A stretch of 5,657 nt of DNA from JAYXXU01 sp049301135 (GTDB lineage: Bacteria > Pseudomonadota > Gammaproteobacteria > Pseudomonadales > Moraxellaceae): NCBI GenBank assembly GCA_049301135.1, contig JBAQKP010000028.1, forward strand, positions 1-5,657, written 5' to 3'. Below, piece after piece: positions 1-5,657 of this stretch. Every line of letters starts with the position of its first letter. Positions within the stretch are counted from its first letter, which is position 1. Below the pieces are notes generated by a model. That model saw only the letters and a program-made list of their open reading frames with translations, had not been told where the DNA came from and searched no databases. Both the position numbers and the translations under genes were made by a program.

Positions 1-1020
1 ATTACAGGCAATACAGGTATTAATCGCTTCGGGCTGACCGGCTTTGGCTTTGTTGACAAACTCCGAATCAGCCAGTAATGGACGCGCCATCGAGATCAGA
101 TCAGCATCACCGGCGGCAATGGTCGCATCACAGTCTTCTGGGGTGTTAAAGCGGTTGGAGGCAATGACCGGAATCGACAGGTGTTGTTTGATGTTGGCGG
201 TGACTTGGCGGAACGCCATGCGTGGGACTTGGGTGGCGATGGTCGGCACACGCGCTTCATGCCAGCCGATACCAGTGTTCAAGATCGTGACGCCAGCGGC
301 TTCAAGGGCTTTGCTGATTTGCACGATTTCTTCCCACGTATTACCGTTCGGCACGAGGTCGATGAGTGACATCCGATAGATGATGATGAATTTTTCGCCG
401 ACGGCTAGACGCACTGCTTTGACGATTTCGAGTGGCAGACGCATGCGATTTTCGACTGAGCCACCCCAACGGTCAGTCCGTTGATTGGCGCGTGGGCAGA
501 TAAATTGATTCAGCAGATAACCTTCTGAGCCCATGATTTCGATGCCGTCATAACCTGCCAGTTTGGCCAGTTTGGCGGTGTGAGCGTAGTCTTGGATGGT
601 GCTGAGGATTTTGCTGTCGCTGAGTTGCTTCGGTTTAAATGGATTGATCGGCGATTTGATCGACGAGGCCGATACTGAAAAAGGATGATATGCGTAGCGA
701 CCAGCATGTAGAATCTGCATGATGATTTTGCTGTCGTAGCGATGCACCGCTGAGGTGACGCGACGATGGTTCAGCACGTCGCCATAGTGATTGAGCGAAC
801 CGGCCAGTGGTTTGAGCCAGCCCTGACGATTCGGGGCGATACCGCCGGTGATCATCATGCCGACGCCGCCTTTGGCACGTTCAGCAAAGTAGGCGGCCAG
901 CTTGCCATAGTCCCAGAAGCGATCTTCTAGGCCGGTGTGCATCGAACCCATCACGATCCGGTTTGCTAGCGTGGTAAAACCGAGGTCAAGCGGGGCAAGC
1001 ATGTGTGAAAATGAACTCAT
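1..1020 (-). CDS. fadH: NADPH-dependent 2,4-dienoyl-CoA reductase, N-terminal half (partial)
   Basis: The frame is open from an ATG at 1020 to the left edge with no stop, giving 340 residues of a protein that is about 670 long in the family. FadH reduces 2,4-dienoyl-CoA formed during beta-oxidation of unsaturated fatty acids, using FMN, FAD and a 4Fe-4S cluster, in the cytoplasm. The visible part is the Old Yellow Enzyme-like TIM barrel. Residues 164-170 (GSEGYLL) carry Tyr168, and 251-257 (IGWHEAR) carry His254; these match E. coli active-site Tyr166 and His252 with a constant offset of two. Cys336 and Cys339 in NTCIACN begin the iron-sulfur motif, and the window ends one residue after Cys339. 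An AGGA Shine-Dalgarno (1028-1031) lies 7 nt before the start. The gene is divergent from the TetR gene. The flavin and NADPH-binding C-terminal half is outside the window, so its integrity cannot be judged. Confidence 0.95.
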   Translation of the reverse strand, partial: MSSFSHMLAPLDLGFTTLANRIVMGSMHTGLEDRFWDYGKLAAYFAERAKGGVGMMITGGIAPNRQGWLKPLAGSLNHYGDVLNHRRVTSAVHRYDSKIIMQILHAGRYAYHPFSVSASSIKSPINPFKPKQLSDSKILSTIQDYAHTAKLAKLAGYDGIEIMGSEGYLLNQFICPRANQRTDRWGGSVENRMRLPLEIVKAVRLAVGEKFIIIYRMSLIDLVPNGNTWEEIVQISKALEAAGVTILNTGIGWHEARVPTIATQVPRMAFRQVTANIKQHLSIPVIASNRFNTPEDCDATIAAGDADLISMARPLLADSEFVNKAKAGQPEAINTCIACN

Positions 1021-1031
1021 GGCGGTTTCCT

Positions 1032-1046
1032 CAATCGGGTCGATTG
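1032..1046. promoter_or_regulatory. Perfect inverted repeat in the fadH-tetR control region, candidate operator
   Basis: CAATCG-GGT-CGATTG has perfect 6-bp arms around a 3-bp centre. It lies between the two divergent genes, 4 bp from a TATAAC box facing tetR, and its left end touches the first base of the fadH GAGGAA ribosome-binding sequence. TetR-family proteins usually bind such short palindromes and repress their own and divergent genes, so this is the best local operator candidate. In fadH mRNA it could instead form a weak 6-bp hairpin beside the Shine-Dalgarno. Binding is inferred, not shown. Confidence 0.5.
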
Positions 1047-1049
1047 CTG

Positions 1050-1055
1050 TATAAC
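1050..1055 (+). promoter_or_regulatory. Possible -10 box for the TetR gene
   Basis: TATAAC matches the sigma-70 -10 consensus at five of six positions and faces the regulator gene. No good -35 is present: the 16-18 bp spacing falls on TTTCCT/TTCCTC-like sequence at 1026-1033. The predicted transcription start is near 1062, which would leave almost no leader before the ATG at 1070 but about 53 nt before the ATG at 1115. Confidence 0.25.
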
Positions 1056-1069
1056 GGTGGCTAAAGTTA

Positions 1070-1789
1070 ATGGCGTTAAGATTAGGGGTTTTGCAGGGAA
1101 TGTCAAGTACCACAATGCGCAACAATTCGACTGATCAGACCACACTGATACAGACTGAACCCGTACAGCCCGCATCACGTAAATCAGGCCGCAGCTACCA
1201 TCATGGTGATCTACGGCGCAGCCTGATCGAGTTGGGCTTGGCGTTGGTGCAAGAGGTTGGGGTGGAGGCTATCAGTTTGCGTGAGCTGGCCGAGCGGGTT
1301 GGGGTGTCGACGCCTGCGCTGTATCATCATTTTAAAAATAAACAGCAATTGTTATTTGCGTTGGGTGAAGCCAGTGTTGATTTGTTTCAAGTTCAACTCG
1401 ATCAGGTGGTTGCGCAGGCAGGACAGGGTTTTTCGATTGAAGATTTTGTGTTGGTGTATGTGCGATTTGCGATTACCAATCCTGAGTTATATGAGCTGAT
1501 GTTTGGTCGACAAATGTGGGCAGGTGAGCAAACCAGCGAGTTTCACCGTAAAGCCAAGCAGAGTTTTCGAGTCAGTGCGGAGCGCTTGGTACGGCTGCAA
1601 CAGGTCGGCCAGTTGCCAAGCGGGGTGAATCCGTTGCGGCTGGCGCAGGTAGGCTGGGCGACCTTGCATGGGTTGTGCCGGATGTACAACGATGGTTTGG
1701 CCTTTGCACCGGAAACCATCGAGGATATTGCGCGCTATGCCTGCCGCTTGATGCAGCAGGCGGTGTTGGCGGAAGCGACTGTCCGTTAA
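1070..1789 (+). CDS. TetR/AcrR-family transcriptional regulator with WHG-type C-terminal domain
   Basis: Numbered from the ATG at 1070 (239 residues), the N-terminal DNA-binding domain begins at RSYHHGDLRR (41-50), with the helix-turn-helix in SLRELAERVGVSTPALYHHF (69-88). The C-terminal ligand and dimerisation domain contains WATLHG (196-201), the Trp-x3-His-Gly signature of the WHG type (PF13305, TetR_C_33). The ligand is unknown; next to fadH, an acyl-CoA or fatty-acid signal is a reasonable guess. The start is uncertain. The ATG at 1070 has only GGTGG nine bases upstream, its first codons include TTA, AGA, TTA and GGG, and it overlaps the fadH promoter. In-frame ATGs at 1100 and 1115 would give 229 or 224 residues and keep the whole domain, though neither has a well-spaced Shine-Dalgarno. 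The gene is divergent from fadH and convergent with the PF10118 gene. The fold is certain; the target is inferred. Confidence 0.9.
   Translation: MALRLGVLQGMSSTTMRNNSTDQTTLIQTEPVQPASRKSGRSYHHGDLRRSLIELGLALVQEVGVEAISLRELAERVGVSTPALYHHFKNKQQLLFALGEASVDLFQVQLDQVVAQAGQGFSIEDFVLVYVRFAITNPELYELMFGRQMWAGEQTSEFHRKAKQSFRVSAERLVRLQQVGQLPSGVNPLRLAQVGWATLHGLCRMYNDGLAFAPETIEDIARYACRLMQQAVLAEATVR
1079..1106 (-). promoter_or_regulatory. Probable fadH promoter
   Basis: Read on the minus strand, a perfect -35 TTGACA (1106-1101) is followed after 16 bp by TAATCT (1084-1079), which matches the -10 consensus at three of six positions. The expected start near 1072 gives a leader of about 52 nt that carries the 1032-1046 inverted repeat and the AGGA ribosome-binding site. 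The promoter overlaps the first part of the longest TetR reading frame. The strength lies in the -35; the -10 is weak. Confidence 0.45.
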
Positions 1790-1813
1790 AACAGTGCACT
1801 AAGCGTCGGAAAA

Positions 1814-2638
1814 TCAAGCCCAAACAGTGTCATCTAAATGCTGTGACCAGTACGCAGTCAGTGCTTGTGTATCGTGCTGATTTGGGTGAAAGCCCTCTTG
1901 ATAATAGTCCAAATAAGCCGGTGCTAAAGTGCGGATCAATTTCGCAATCTCTTGTAAGCCCAGCCAATGCTGCCGAAATTGCGTCCGTCCGACACGATCT
2001 TTCAGTAACAGTTTCAGGGTGATTTGACTGATGCGAGTCAGGAAGGTCACGGTAATAATCCGCATTAAACGCTTACGAATCCGCTCATCGGCAAACACTG
2101 CCTGATAGGTGTCAAATGCGACCGCTTTATGCTCAGTTTCTTCCAGCGCATGCCAGAGCCACAGTCGTGCCGCTTGTGGGTGTAGGCCATGCCGGAAATC
2201 AGGATTTTCCAGCACGTAACTGGCAATAATCGCAGTAAAATGTTCCAAGGCGCAGGTAATCGCAAGCTGCTGTTTATGGGTGAGACGGCCTTTAAGTTGT
2301 TCGATTTTATCATGTTCAAAATCAATAATCGGCTGTACGTCCAAGCCTTTTGTTTTGGCAAACGTATTAAAATCTTCATGGGCGTGACTATGCAGCGCTT
2401 CTTGGCCGATGAAGCCAGAAATGTCTTTTTGCAGTTGTGCGTCGGTCACTTGATTCCGCACATTGCGCACGGCATGTACAAAAAACCGCTCACCATTCGG
2501 AAACGTCAATGACAGTGCAGTCAGTAGATGCGACAGCAGTGGATTGTCTTTAAAGTAGTACAACGGTAGATCAGCAAAGCTAAACTGCTGACGTCGAATT
2601 ACAATCGAAGTGATAGGTGTGGCAATAGGGGCATTCAT
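1814..2638 (-). CDS. Predicted metal-dependent hydrolase, PF10118 family (ferritin-like helical protein)
   Basis: This is a 274-residue protein with no signal peptide and no clear membrane segments. Its pattern is that of PF10118, a family named 'predicted metal-dependent hydrolase' without firm biochemistry. The conserved acidic/histidine motifs are FPNGERFF (46-53), QEALHSHAH (79-87), ALEHFTA (130-136) and HALEETEHK (163-171). Their Glu and Glu-x-x-His spacing resembles the carboxylate-bridged di-iron sites of ferritin-like proteins, so Glu50, Glu80, His83, Glu132, Glu167 and His170 are candidate ligands. An oxidase or hydroxylase chemistry is therefore as likely as hydrolysis. The start is supported by a strong AAGGAG (2645-2650) ending 6 nt before the ATG. 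The gene is divergent from etfB and convergent with the TetR gene, with 24 bp between their stops. A perfect inverted repeat at its -35 suggests repression. Family membership is fairly sure; the reaction is unknown. Confidence 0.82.
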   Translation of the reverse strand: MNAPIATPITSIVIRRQQFSFADLPLYYFKDNPLLSHLLTALSLTFPNGERFFVHAVRNVRNQVTDAQLQKDISGFIGQEALHSHAHEDFNTFAKTKGLDVQPIIDFEHDKIEQLKGRLTHKQQLAITCALEHFTAIIASYVLENPDFRHGLHPQAARLWLWHALEETEHKAVAFDTYQAVFADERIRKRLMRIITVTFLTRISQITLKLLLKDRVGRTQFRQHWLGLQEIAKLIRTLAPAYLDYYQEGFHPNQHDTQALTAYWSQHLDDTVWA

Positions 2639-2680
2639 GGCGAACTCCTTCGGCAGATTGCGTCACTTTAGACTGCAATA

Positions 2681-2698
2681 GACAACAGGTGTTGTCAA
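2681..2698 (-). promoter_or_regulatory. -35 element and overlapping palindromic operator of the PF10118 gene
   Basis: GACAACA-GG-TGTTGTC (2681-2696) is a perfect inverted repeat with 7-bp arms. On the minus strand the perfect -35 hexamer TTGACA occupies 2698-2693, so four of its bases lie in the palindrome. The -10 is poor: CAGTCT at 17 bp spacing or TCTAAA at 20 bp. A repressor bound here would block RNA polymerase. The convergent TetR protein is one candidate, but this palindrome differs from the one at 1032-1046, so a regulator encoded elsewhere is equally possible. Confidence 0.5.
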
Positions 2699-2864
2699 CT
2701 TCAATCGCAGCCGTTGGTCACAAATAGTGCAAAACACGGGCATTGCAGTCATTGACAGCAGGGTGCAGATTCGCTGTACTGCGTCGATCCAGCAAACCGA
2801 TGCTCTATTTGCTGCAAAATTGCCAAAATTTGTGCCTGATTTGCCCCGAAAAGCCAATTGCGGC

Positions 2865-2896
2865 TTGACCTTGTTGTCTTGCGATAGCAAGATAAT
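2865..2896 (+). promoter_or_regulatory. Candidate etfBA promoter with embedded inverted repeat
   Basis: TTGACC (2865-2870, five of six to the -35 consensus) and GATAAT (2891-2896, five of six to the -10 consensus) face etfB, but their spacing is 20 bp, longer than the usual 16-18. Between and overlapping them is TCTTGC-GATA-GCAAGA (2877-2892), a perfect inverted repeat with 6-bp arms that enters the -10. A regulator binding there could repress, or could realign a promoter with a long spacer. The predicted leader to the etfB ATG is about 60 nt. Confidence 0.35.
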
Positions 2897-2965
2897 GCGC
2901 CCTTTGAATTAGTGTGCCTCACGGTCGCACTGTAAATTTTTTCCATAGCTGAAGCCGAGGATTCC

Positions 2966-3715
2966 ATGAAGGCTCTTGTTGCTGTCAAGCGCGTTGTCGA
3001 TTACAACGTCAAAGTCCGCGTCAAGGCGGATAAGACTGGTGTTGACCTGACTAACGTCAAAATGTCGATTAACCCATTCTGTGAAATCGCCGTAGAAGAA
3101 GCCGTGCGCCTAAAAGAAAAAGGCGTTGTGACTGAAATCGTTGTTGTGTCGGTTGGCCCTGCCACTGCGCAAGAACAAATCCGCTCTGCGATGGCACTCG
3201 GTGCAGATCGTGGCATTTTGGTACAAACGGATGATGCGGTCAGCTCATTGGCCGTGGCCAAAATCTTGAAAGCGATTGCCGATCAAGAACAGCCTCAAGT
3301 GATTCTGCTCGGTAAGCAAGCGATTGACGACGACAACAACCAAACCGGCCAAATGCTGGCGGCGTTGATGGGTGTCGGCCAAGGGACTTTTGCCTCTAAA
3401 GTGATCGTCGAAAACGGCGTGATGAATGTTGAGCGTGAAGTTGATGGCGGCGCACAAACTGTTGCATTGCCATTGCCTGCGATTGTGACCACAGACCTGC
3501 GTCTGAACGAGCCACGCTATGCAGCATTGCCGAACATCATGAAGGCACGTAAGAAGCCTTTGGATACCAAAACCCCAGCAGACTACGGCGTAGACACCAC
3601 TGCCAAAGTGAAAACTTTGAAAGTAGAGCCACCTGCTGAGCGTAAAGCCGGTATCAAGGTTAAGTCGGTTGATGAGCTGCTTGAAAAGCTCAAAAACGAA
3701 GCCAAAGTCATCTAA
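2966..3715 (+). CDS. etfB: Electron transfer flavoprotein subunit beta
   Basis: This is the 249-residue beta subunit of ETF, a soluble heterodimer with one FAD and one AMP that takes electrons from acyl-CoA and other dehydrogenases and passes them to ETF:quinone oxidoreductase. The AMP-binding region is visible in SINPFCEIAVEEA (34-46), the Val-Gly-Pro at 63-65 and GKQAIDDDNNQTGQM (116-130). The DDDNNQTG form is that of the ordinary (group I, mitochondrial-like) ETF, not the electron-bifurcating FixA/EtfB form, which typically reads DGDTAQVG. The ETF-beta signature and dehydrogenase recognition loop span about 175-199; Leu188 in AALPN corresponds to the leucine that anchors partner dehydrogenases in human ETF. 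The length is normal. GAGG (2957-2960) lies 5 nt before the ATG. It is the first gene of an operon with etfA, which starts 24 bp downstream. Confidence 0.97.
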   Translation: MKALVAVKRVVDYNVKVRVKADKTGVDLTNVKMSINPFCEIAVEEAVRLKEKGVVTEIVVVSVGPATAQEQIRSAMALGADRGILVQTDDAVSSLAVAKILKAIADQEQPQVILLGKQAIDDDNNQTGQMLAALMGVGQGTFASKVIVENGVMNVEREVDGGAQTVALPLPAIVTTDLRLNEPRYAALPNIMKARKKPLDTKTPADYGVDTTAKVKTLKVEPPAERKAGIKVKSVDELLEKLKNEAKVI

Positions 3716-3739
3716 TTTTTCGGTACAAGGAATCTGATC

Positions 3740-4672
3740 ATGGGTATTCTCGTATACGCCGAACACGACAATGTCAGCTTGAAACCAGTCACACTGAACG
3801 TTGTGGCCGCGGCCAAAGCGATTGGTGGCGACATTCATGTGCTGGTTGCCGGTGCAGGCTGTCAAGCCGCAGCAGAAGCTGCTGCAAAAATCGCAGGTGT
3901 CAGCAAAGTATTAGTGGCTGACAATGCTGCATACGGTCATCAACTGGCCGAAAACGTCGGTTTGTTGGTTGCTGGTCTTGGTCAAGCCTACAGCCATATT
4001 CTGGCCGCTGGTACCACCAACGGTAAAAACTTCCTGCCACGCGTTGCTGCATTGCTGGACGTTGGCATGATTTCTGAAATCACCAAAGTCATCAGTGCGG
4101 ACACGTTTGAACGTCCAATCTACGCGGGTAACGCGATTGCAACGGTTCAATCGAGTGAAGCGATCAAAGTCATCACCGTGCGTGGCACTGGTTTTGATGC
4201 TGCGGCTGCTGAAGGCGGCGCTGCTGCGATTGAAGCGGTCAGCGACGTGCAAGATGCCGGTAAATCAAGCTTTGTGAGCGAAGCGCTGGCCAAGTCTGAC
4301 CGTCCTGAACTGACTGCTGCCAAGATCGTCGTATCGGGTGGTCGTGGTATGGCCAACGGCGAAAACTTTACCAAAGTGCTGGTGCCATTGGTCGACAAGC
4401 TGGGTGCGGCAATGGGCGCATCACGCGCTGCGGTTGACGCAGGCTTCGTGCCAAACGATCTACAAGTCGGTCAGACTGGCAAAATCGTTGCGCCAGAGTT
4501 GTATGTTGCGGTCGGTATCTCCGGTGCGATTCAGCATTTGGCGGGTATGAAAGACTCTAAAGTCATCGTGGCCATCAACAAAGACCCAGAAGCGCCTATC
4601 GCTTCGGTCGCTGACTACTTCTTGGAAGCAGATTTGTTTGCTGCTGTTCCAGAATTGGCTGGCAAGCTATAA
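3740..4672 (+). CDS. etfA: Electron transfer flavoprotein subunit alpha
   Basis: This is the 310-residue alpha subunit that carries the redox-active FAD of ETF and pairs with the EtfB encoded just upstream. The N-terminal domain (about 1-185) has the ETF alpha/beta fold. The C-terminal FAD domain contains SGGRGMANGENF (199-210), GASRAAVDAG (226-235), QVGQTGKIVAPELYVAVGIS (242-261) and SGAIQHLAGM (261-270), followed by VIVAINKDPEAPI (275-287): the full family signature, with no missing residues noted. AAGGA (3727-3731) lies 8 nt before the ATG. Co-transcription with etfB is expected because the gap is 24 bp and holds no terminator. A strong hairpin follows the stop at 4670-4672. The length and motifs are those of group I ETF, consistent with service to fatty-acid oxidation. 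Confidence 0.97.
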   Translation: MGILVYAEHDNVSLKPVTLNVVAAAKAIGGDIHVLVAGAGCQAAAEAAAKIAGVSKVLVADNAAYGHQLAENVGLLVAGLGQAYSHILAAGTTNGKNFLPRVAALLDVGMISEITKVISADTFERPIYAGNAIATVQSSEAIKVITVRGTGFDAAAAEGGAAAIEAVSDVQDAGKSSFVSEALAKSDRPELTAAKIVVSGGRGMANGENFTKVLVPLVDKLGAAMGASRAAVDAGFVPNDLQVGQTGKIVAPELYVAVGISGAIQHLAGMKDSKVIVAINKDPEAPIASVADYFLEADLFAAVPELAGKL

Positions 4673-4686
4673 TCTAGCCCAGCGTC

Positions 4687-4719
4687 AAAAAAATGCCCCG
4701 CAATCGCGGGGTATTTTTT
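4687..4719. terminator. Bidirectional intrinsic terminator between etfA and the antiporter gene
   Basis: CCCCGC (4696-4701) and GCGGGG (4706-4711) form a perfect 6-bp GC stem with an AATC loop. The stem extends by a G-T pair and a T-A pair into an A7 tract on the left (4687-4693) and a T6 tract on the right (4714-4719). Each strand therefore presents a hairpin followed by a U tract. It sits 14 bp past the etfA stop and 22 bp past the stop of the convergent antiporter gene, so it can end both transcripts. Confidence 0.92.
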
Positions 4720-4741
4720 GACTGGTTGTTCAAACTTTCAG

Positions 4742-5657
4742 TCAGCCCACAGCGGTATTAATTAACCAAAATGTGTAGCCGACATAGATTGCCACAAAAC
4801 CCGCACCCGCATAGCGATTGACTGCTTTAAACAGCCAGCACACCGCAAACAACAACACAGTAATGCCAACCATCACTGGAATATCACGCTGCAACACATC
4901 TTGCCCGACCGCAAGGGGCTGAATCACCGCAGCAACACCGACCACCGCCAACATATTAAAAAAGTTAGAGCCGATGATGTTGCCCAGTACCATATCGTAC
5001 TCGCCTTTACGCGCTGCCACGATAGAAGACACCAGTTCAGGCAGCGACGTCCCAATCGCCACCACTGTTAAACCAATAATCAACTCACTGACCCCGAAGG
5101 CTTCCGCCACGCCGACCGCGCCCCAGACTAATGCGCGGGAGCTTGCAATCAACAGCACCAGACCCAGCACAATCCAAAAAATCGACTGACCCTTGGTCAT
5201 ATGATGTTCGACCATCTCATGCTCGACTTCTTCGATCAGATGGTCGGGTTTACCTTGTCGCGCGCGCCAGATGCTATAGCCCATATAGACAAACAGTACG
5301 GCAAACAGCAGGCCACCATCTAAACGGCTCAGTGCGCCGTCTAGCAGTAAAACTACACCAAAGCCAGTGGCCGCCAACAGGATTGGCAGTTCACGGCGCA
5401 ACACGTCCGACTGTACCGCAATCGTACCCATTAAGGCAGTGACACCCAAAATCAGCGCGATATTCACAATATTGGAGCCGTAGGCATTGCCTAATGCAAG
5501 CTCTGGACGATCCTCTAATGCGGAAATAATGGATACGGTGATCTCAGGCGCTGATGTCCCAAAACCCACGATAATGATACCGATCAATAAGGCTGATACG
5601 CCCAGATGCTTGGCCAGTGTCGCCGCCCCATCGACGAACTTATCAGCACTCCATACC
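4742..5657 (-). CDS. Calcium/sodium antiporter, CaCA superfamily (YrbG-like), lacking its 5' end in the window
   Basis: The frame continues to the right edge, giving 304 residues starting VWSADKFVDG; E. coli YrbG has about 325, so roughly the first 20 residues are outside. An apparent TTG start at 5587 is not the true start, because the conserved sequence continues upstream of it. The two inverted alpha repeats that form the ion pathway are clear: GFGTSAPE (31-38 of the fragment) with GNAYGSN (56-62), and AIGTSLPE (200-207) with GNIIGSN (225-231). Glu38 and Glu207 are the expected cation-coordinating acids. Hydrophobic segments surround them, as expected for about ten transmembrane helices in the inner membrane. 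The central loop (about 131-156) is rich in Glu and His. The direction and ion choice (Ca2+ out against Na+ or H+) come from the family and are not shown by sequence. It converges on etfA across a shared terminator and has no obvious link to fatty-acid metabolism. Confidence 0.93.
   Translation of the reverse strand, partial: VWSADKFVDGAATLAKHLGVSALLIGIIIVGFGTSAPEITVSIISALEDRPELALGNAYGSNIVNIALILGVTALMGTIAVQSDVLRRELPILLAATGFGVVLLLDGALSRLDGGLLFAVLFVYMGYSIWRARQGKPDHLIEEVEHEMVEHHMTKGQSIFWIVLGLVLLIASSRALVWGAVGVAEAFGVSELIIGLTVVAIGTSLPELVSSIVAARKGEYDMVLGNIIGSNFFNMLAVVGVAAVIQPLAVGQDVLQRDIPVMVGITVLLFAVCWLFKAVNRYAGAGFVAIYVGYTFWLINTAVG

Larger units (their letters stand above)
2639..2965. other. 327-bp divergent intergenic region between the PF10118 gene and etfB
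   Basis: I find no convincing gene here. Short open frames on both strands lack ribosome-binding sites and family resemblance. The region holds the PF10118 ribosome-binding site (2645-2650), a TTGACA -35 overlapped by a 16-bp palindrome (2681-2698), and a CAATCG half-site (2702-2707) identical to one arm of the repeat at 1032-1046. Further along are an imperfectly spaced AAGCC/GGCTT inverted pair (2851-2855 and 2862-2866), a second 16-bp palindrome (2877-2892) and the etfB GAGG (2957-2960). No riboswitch or terminator is evident, and the central part, about 2710-2850, shows nothing I can interpret. Confidence 0.6.

Noticed and set aside
44..379. Plus-strand open frames of 62-111 codons at the left end.
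   Set aside because: They are antisense to fadH, whose minus-strand protein has clear catalytic motifs throughout this stretch.
1066..1080. TTAA-TGGCG-TTAA near the fadH -10, considered as a second operator.
   Set aside because: Only the self-complementary TTAA blocks match; the centre and flanks are not symmetric.
1789..1829. An 8-bp direct repeat AAACAGTG at 1789-1796 and 1822-1829 across the tetR/PF10118 junction, considered as an insertion footprint.
   Set aside because: It is short, there is no inserted element between the copies, and one copy is coding; chance is the simplest explanation.
2663..2912. Short open frames on both strands in the 327-bp intergenic region.
   Set aside because: None has a ribosome-binding site or recognisable sequence, and they overlap the promoter elements of the flanking genes.
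3245..3865. A 206-codon open frame on the minus strand opposite etfB and the start of etfA.
   Set aside because: It lies wholly antisense to two strongly recognised genes, has low-complexity composition typical of a reverse-frame shadow, and has no recognisable domain.
2966..4672. A possible electron-bifurcating (FixAB-type) ETF.
   Set aside because: The EtfB AMP loop reads DDDNNQTG, the ordinary group I form, the subunit lengths are standard, and no fixC/fixX or partner dehydrogenase is adjacent.
4974..5442. Plus-strand open frames of 71 and 103 codons opposite the antiporter gene.
   Set aside because: They are shadows of the minus-strand CDS, which carries both conserved alpha repeats in this interval.

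Overview
The window looks like ordinary chromosome from a gammaproteobacterium of middling GC content (near 50% by eye). The gene set suggests the Moraxellaceae (Acinetobacter and relatives): FadH-type dienoyl-CoA reductase, a WHG-type TetR regulator, a PF10118 ferritin-like 'metal-dependent hydrolase', a group I ETF operon and a YrbG-type antiporter. That family assignment is inference from gene content, since there is no rRNA or other marker. I see no IS elements, tRNAs, CRISPR arrays, phage genes or broken genes.

Layout. 1-1020 (minus): N-terminal half of fadH, running off the left edge. 1021-1114: divergent control region holding a fadH promoter, a 15-bp inverted repeat and a possible tetR -10 box. 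1070-1789 (plus): TetR-family regulator, start uncertain. 1814-2638 (minus): PF10118 protein, convergent with tetR and only 24 bp away. 2639-2965: 327-bp divergent intergenic region with two perfect 16-bp inverted repeats, one on each gene's likely promoter. 2966-3715 and 3740-4672 (plus): etfB and etfA, an operon with a 24-bp gap. 4687-4719: a strong hairpin with A and T tracts, placed to terminate both converging units. 4742-5657 (minus): Ca2+/Na+ antiporter whose first roughly 20 residues lie beyond the right edge.

How the genes fit together. FadH removes the 2,4-double-bond system that arises during beta-oxidation of unsaturated fatty acids. ETF carries electrons from acyl-CoA dehydrogenases to the quinone pool through ETF:quinone oxidoreductase, which is encoded elsewhere. 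The left two thirds therefore lean towards fatty-acid oxidation, and the TetR protein is the obvious candidate local regulator. The antiporter is probably an unrelated neighbour.

No clearly new system is visible. The most useful leads are the three perfect inverted repeats at promoters, the tetR start problem (the fadH promoter lies inside the longest tetR reading frame), and the unassigned role of the PF10118 protein.
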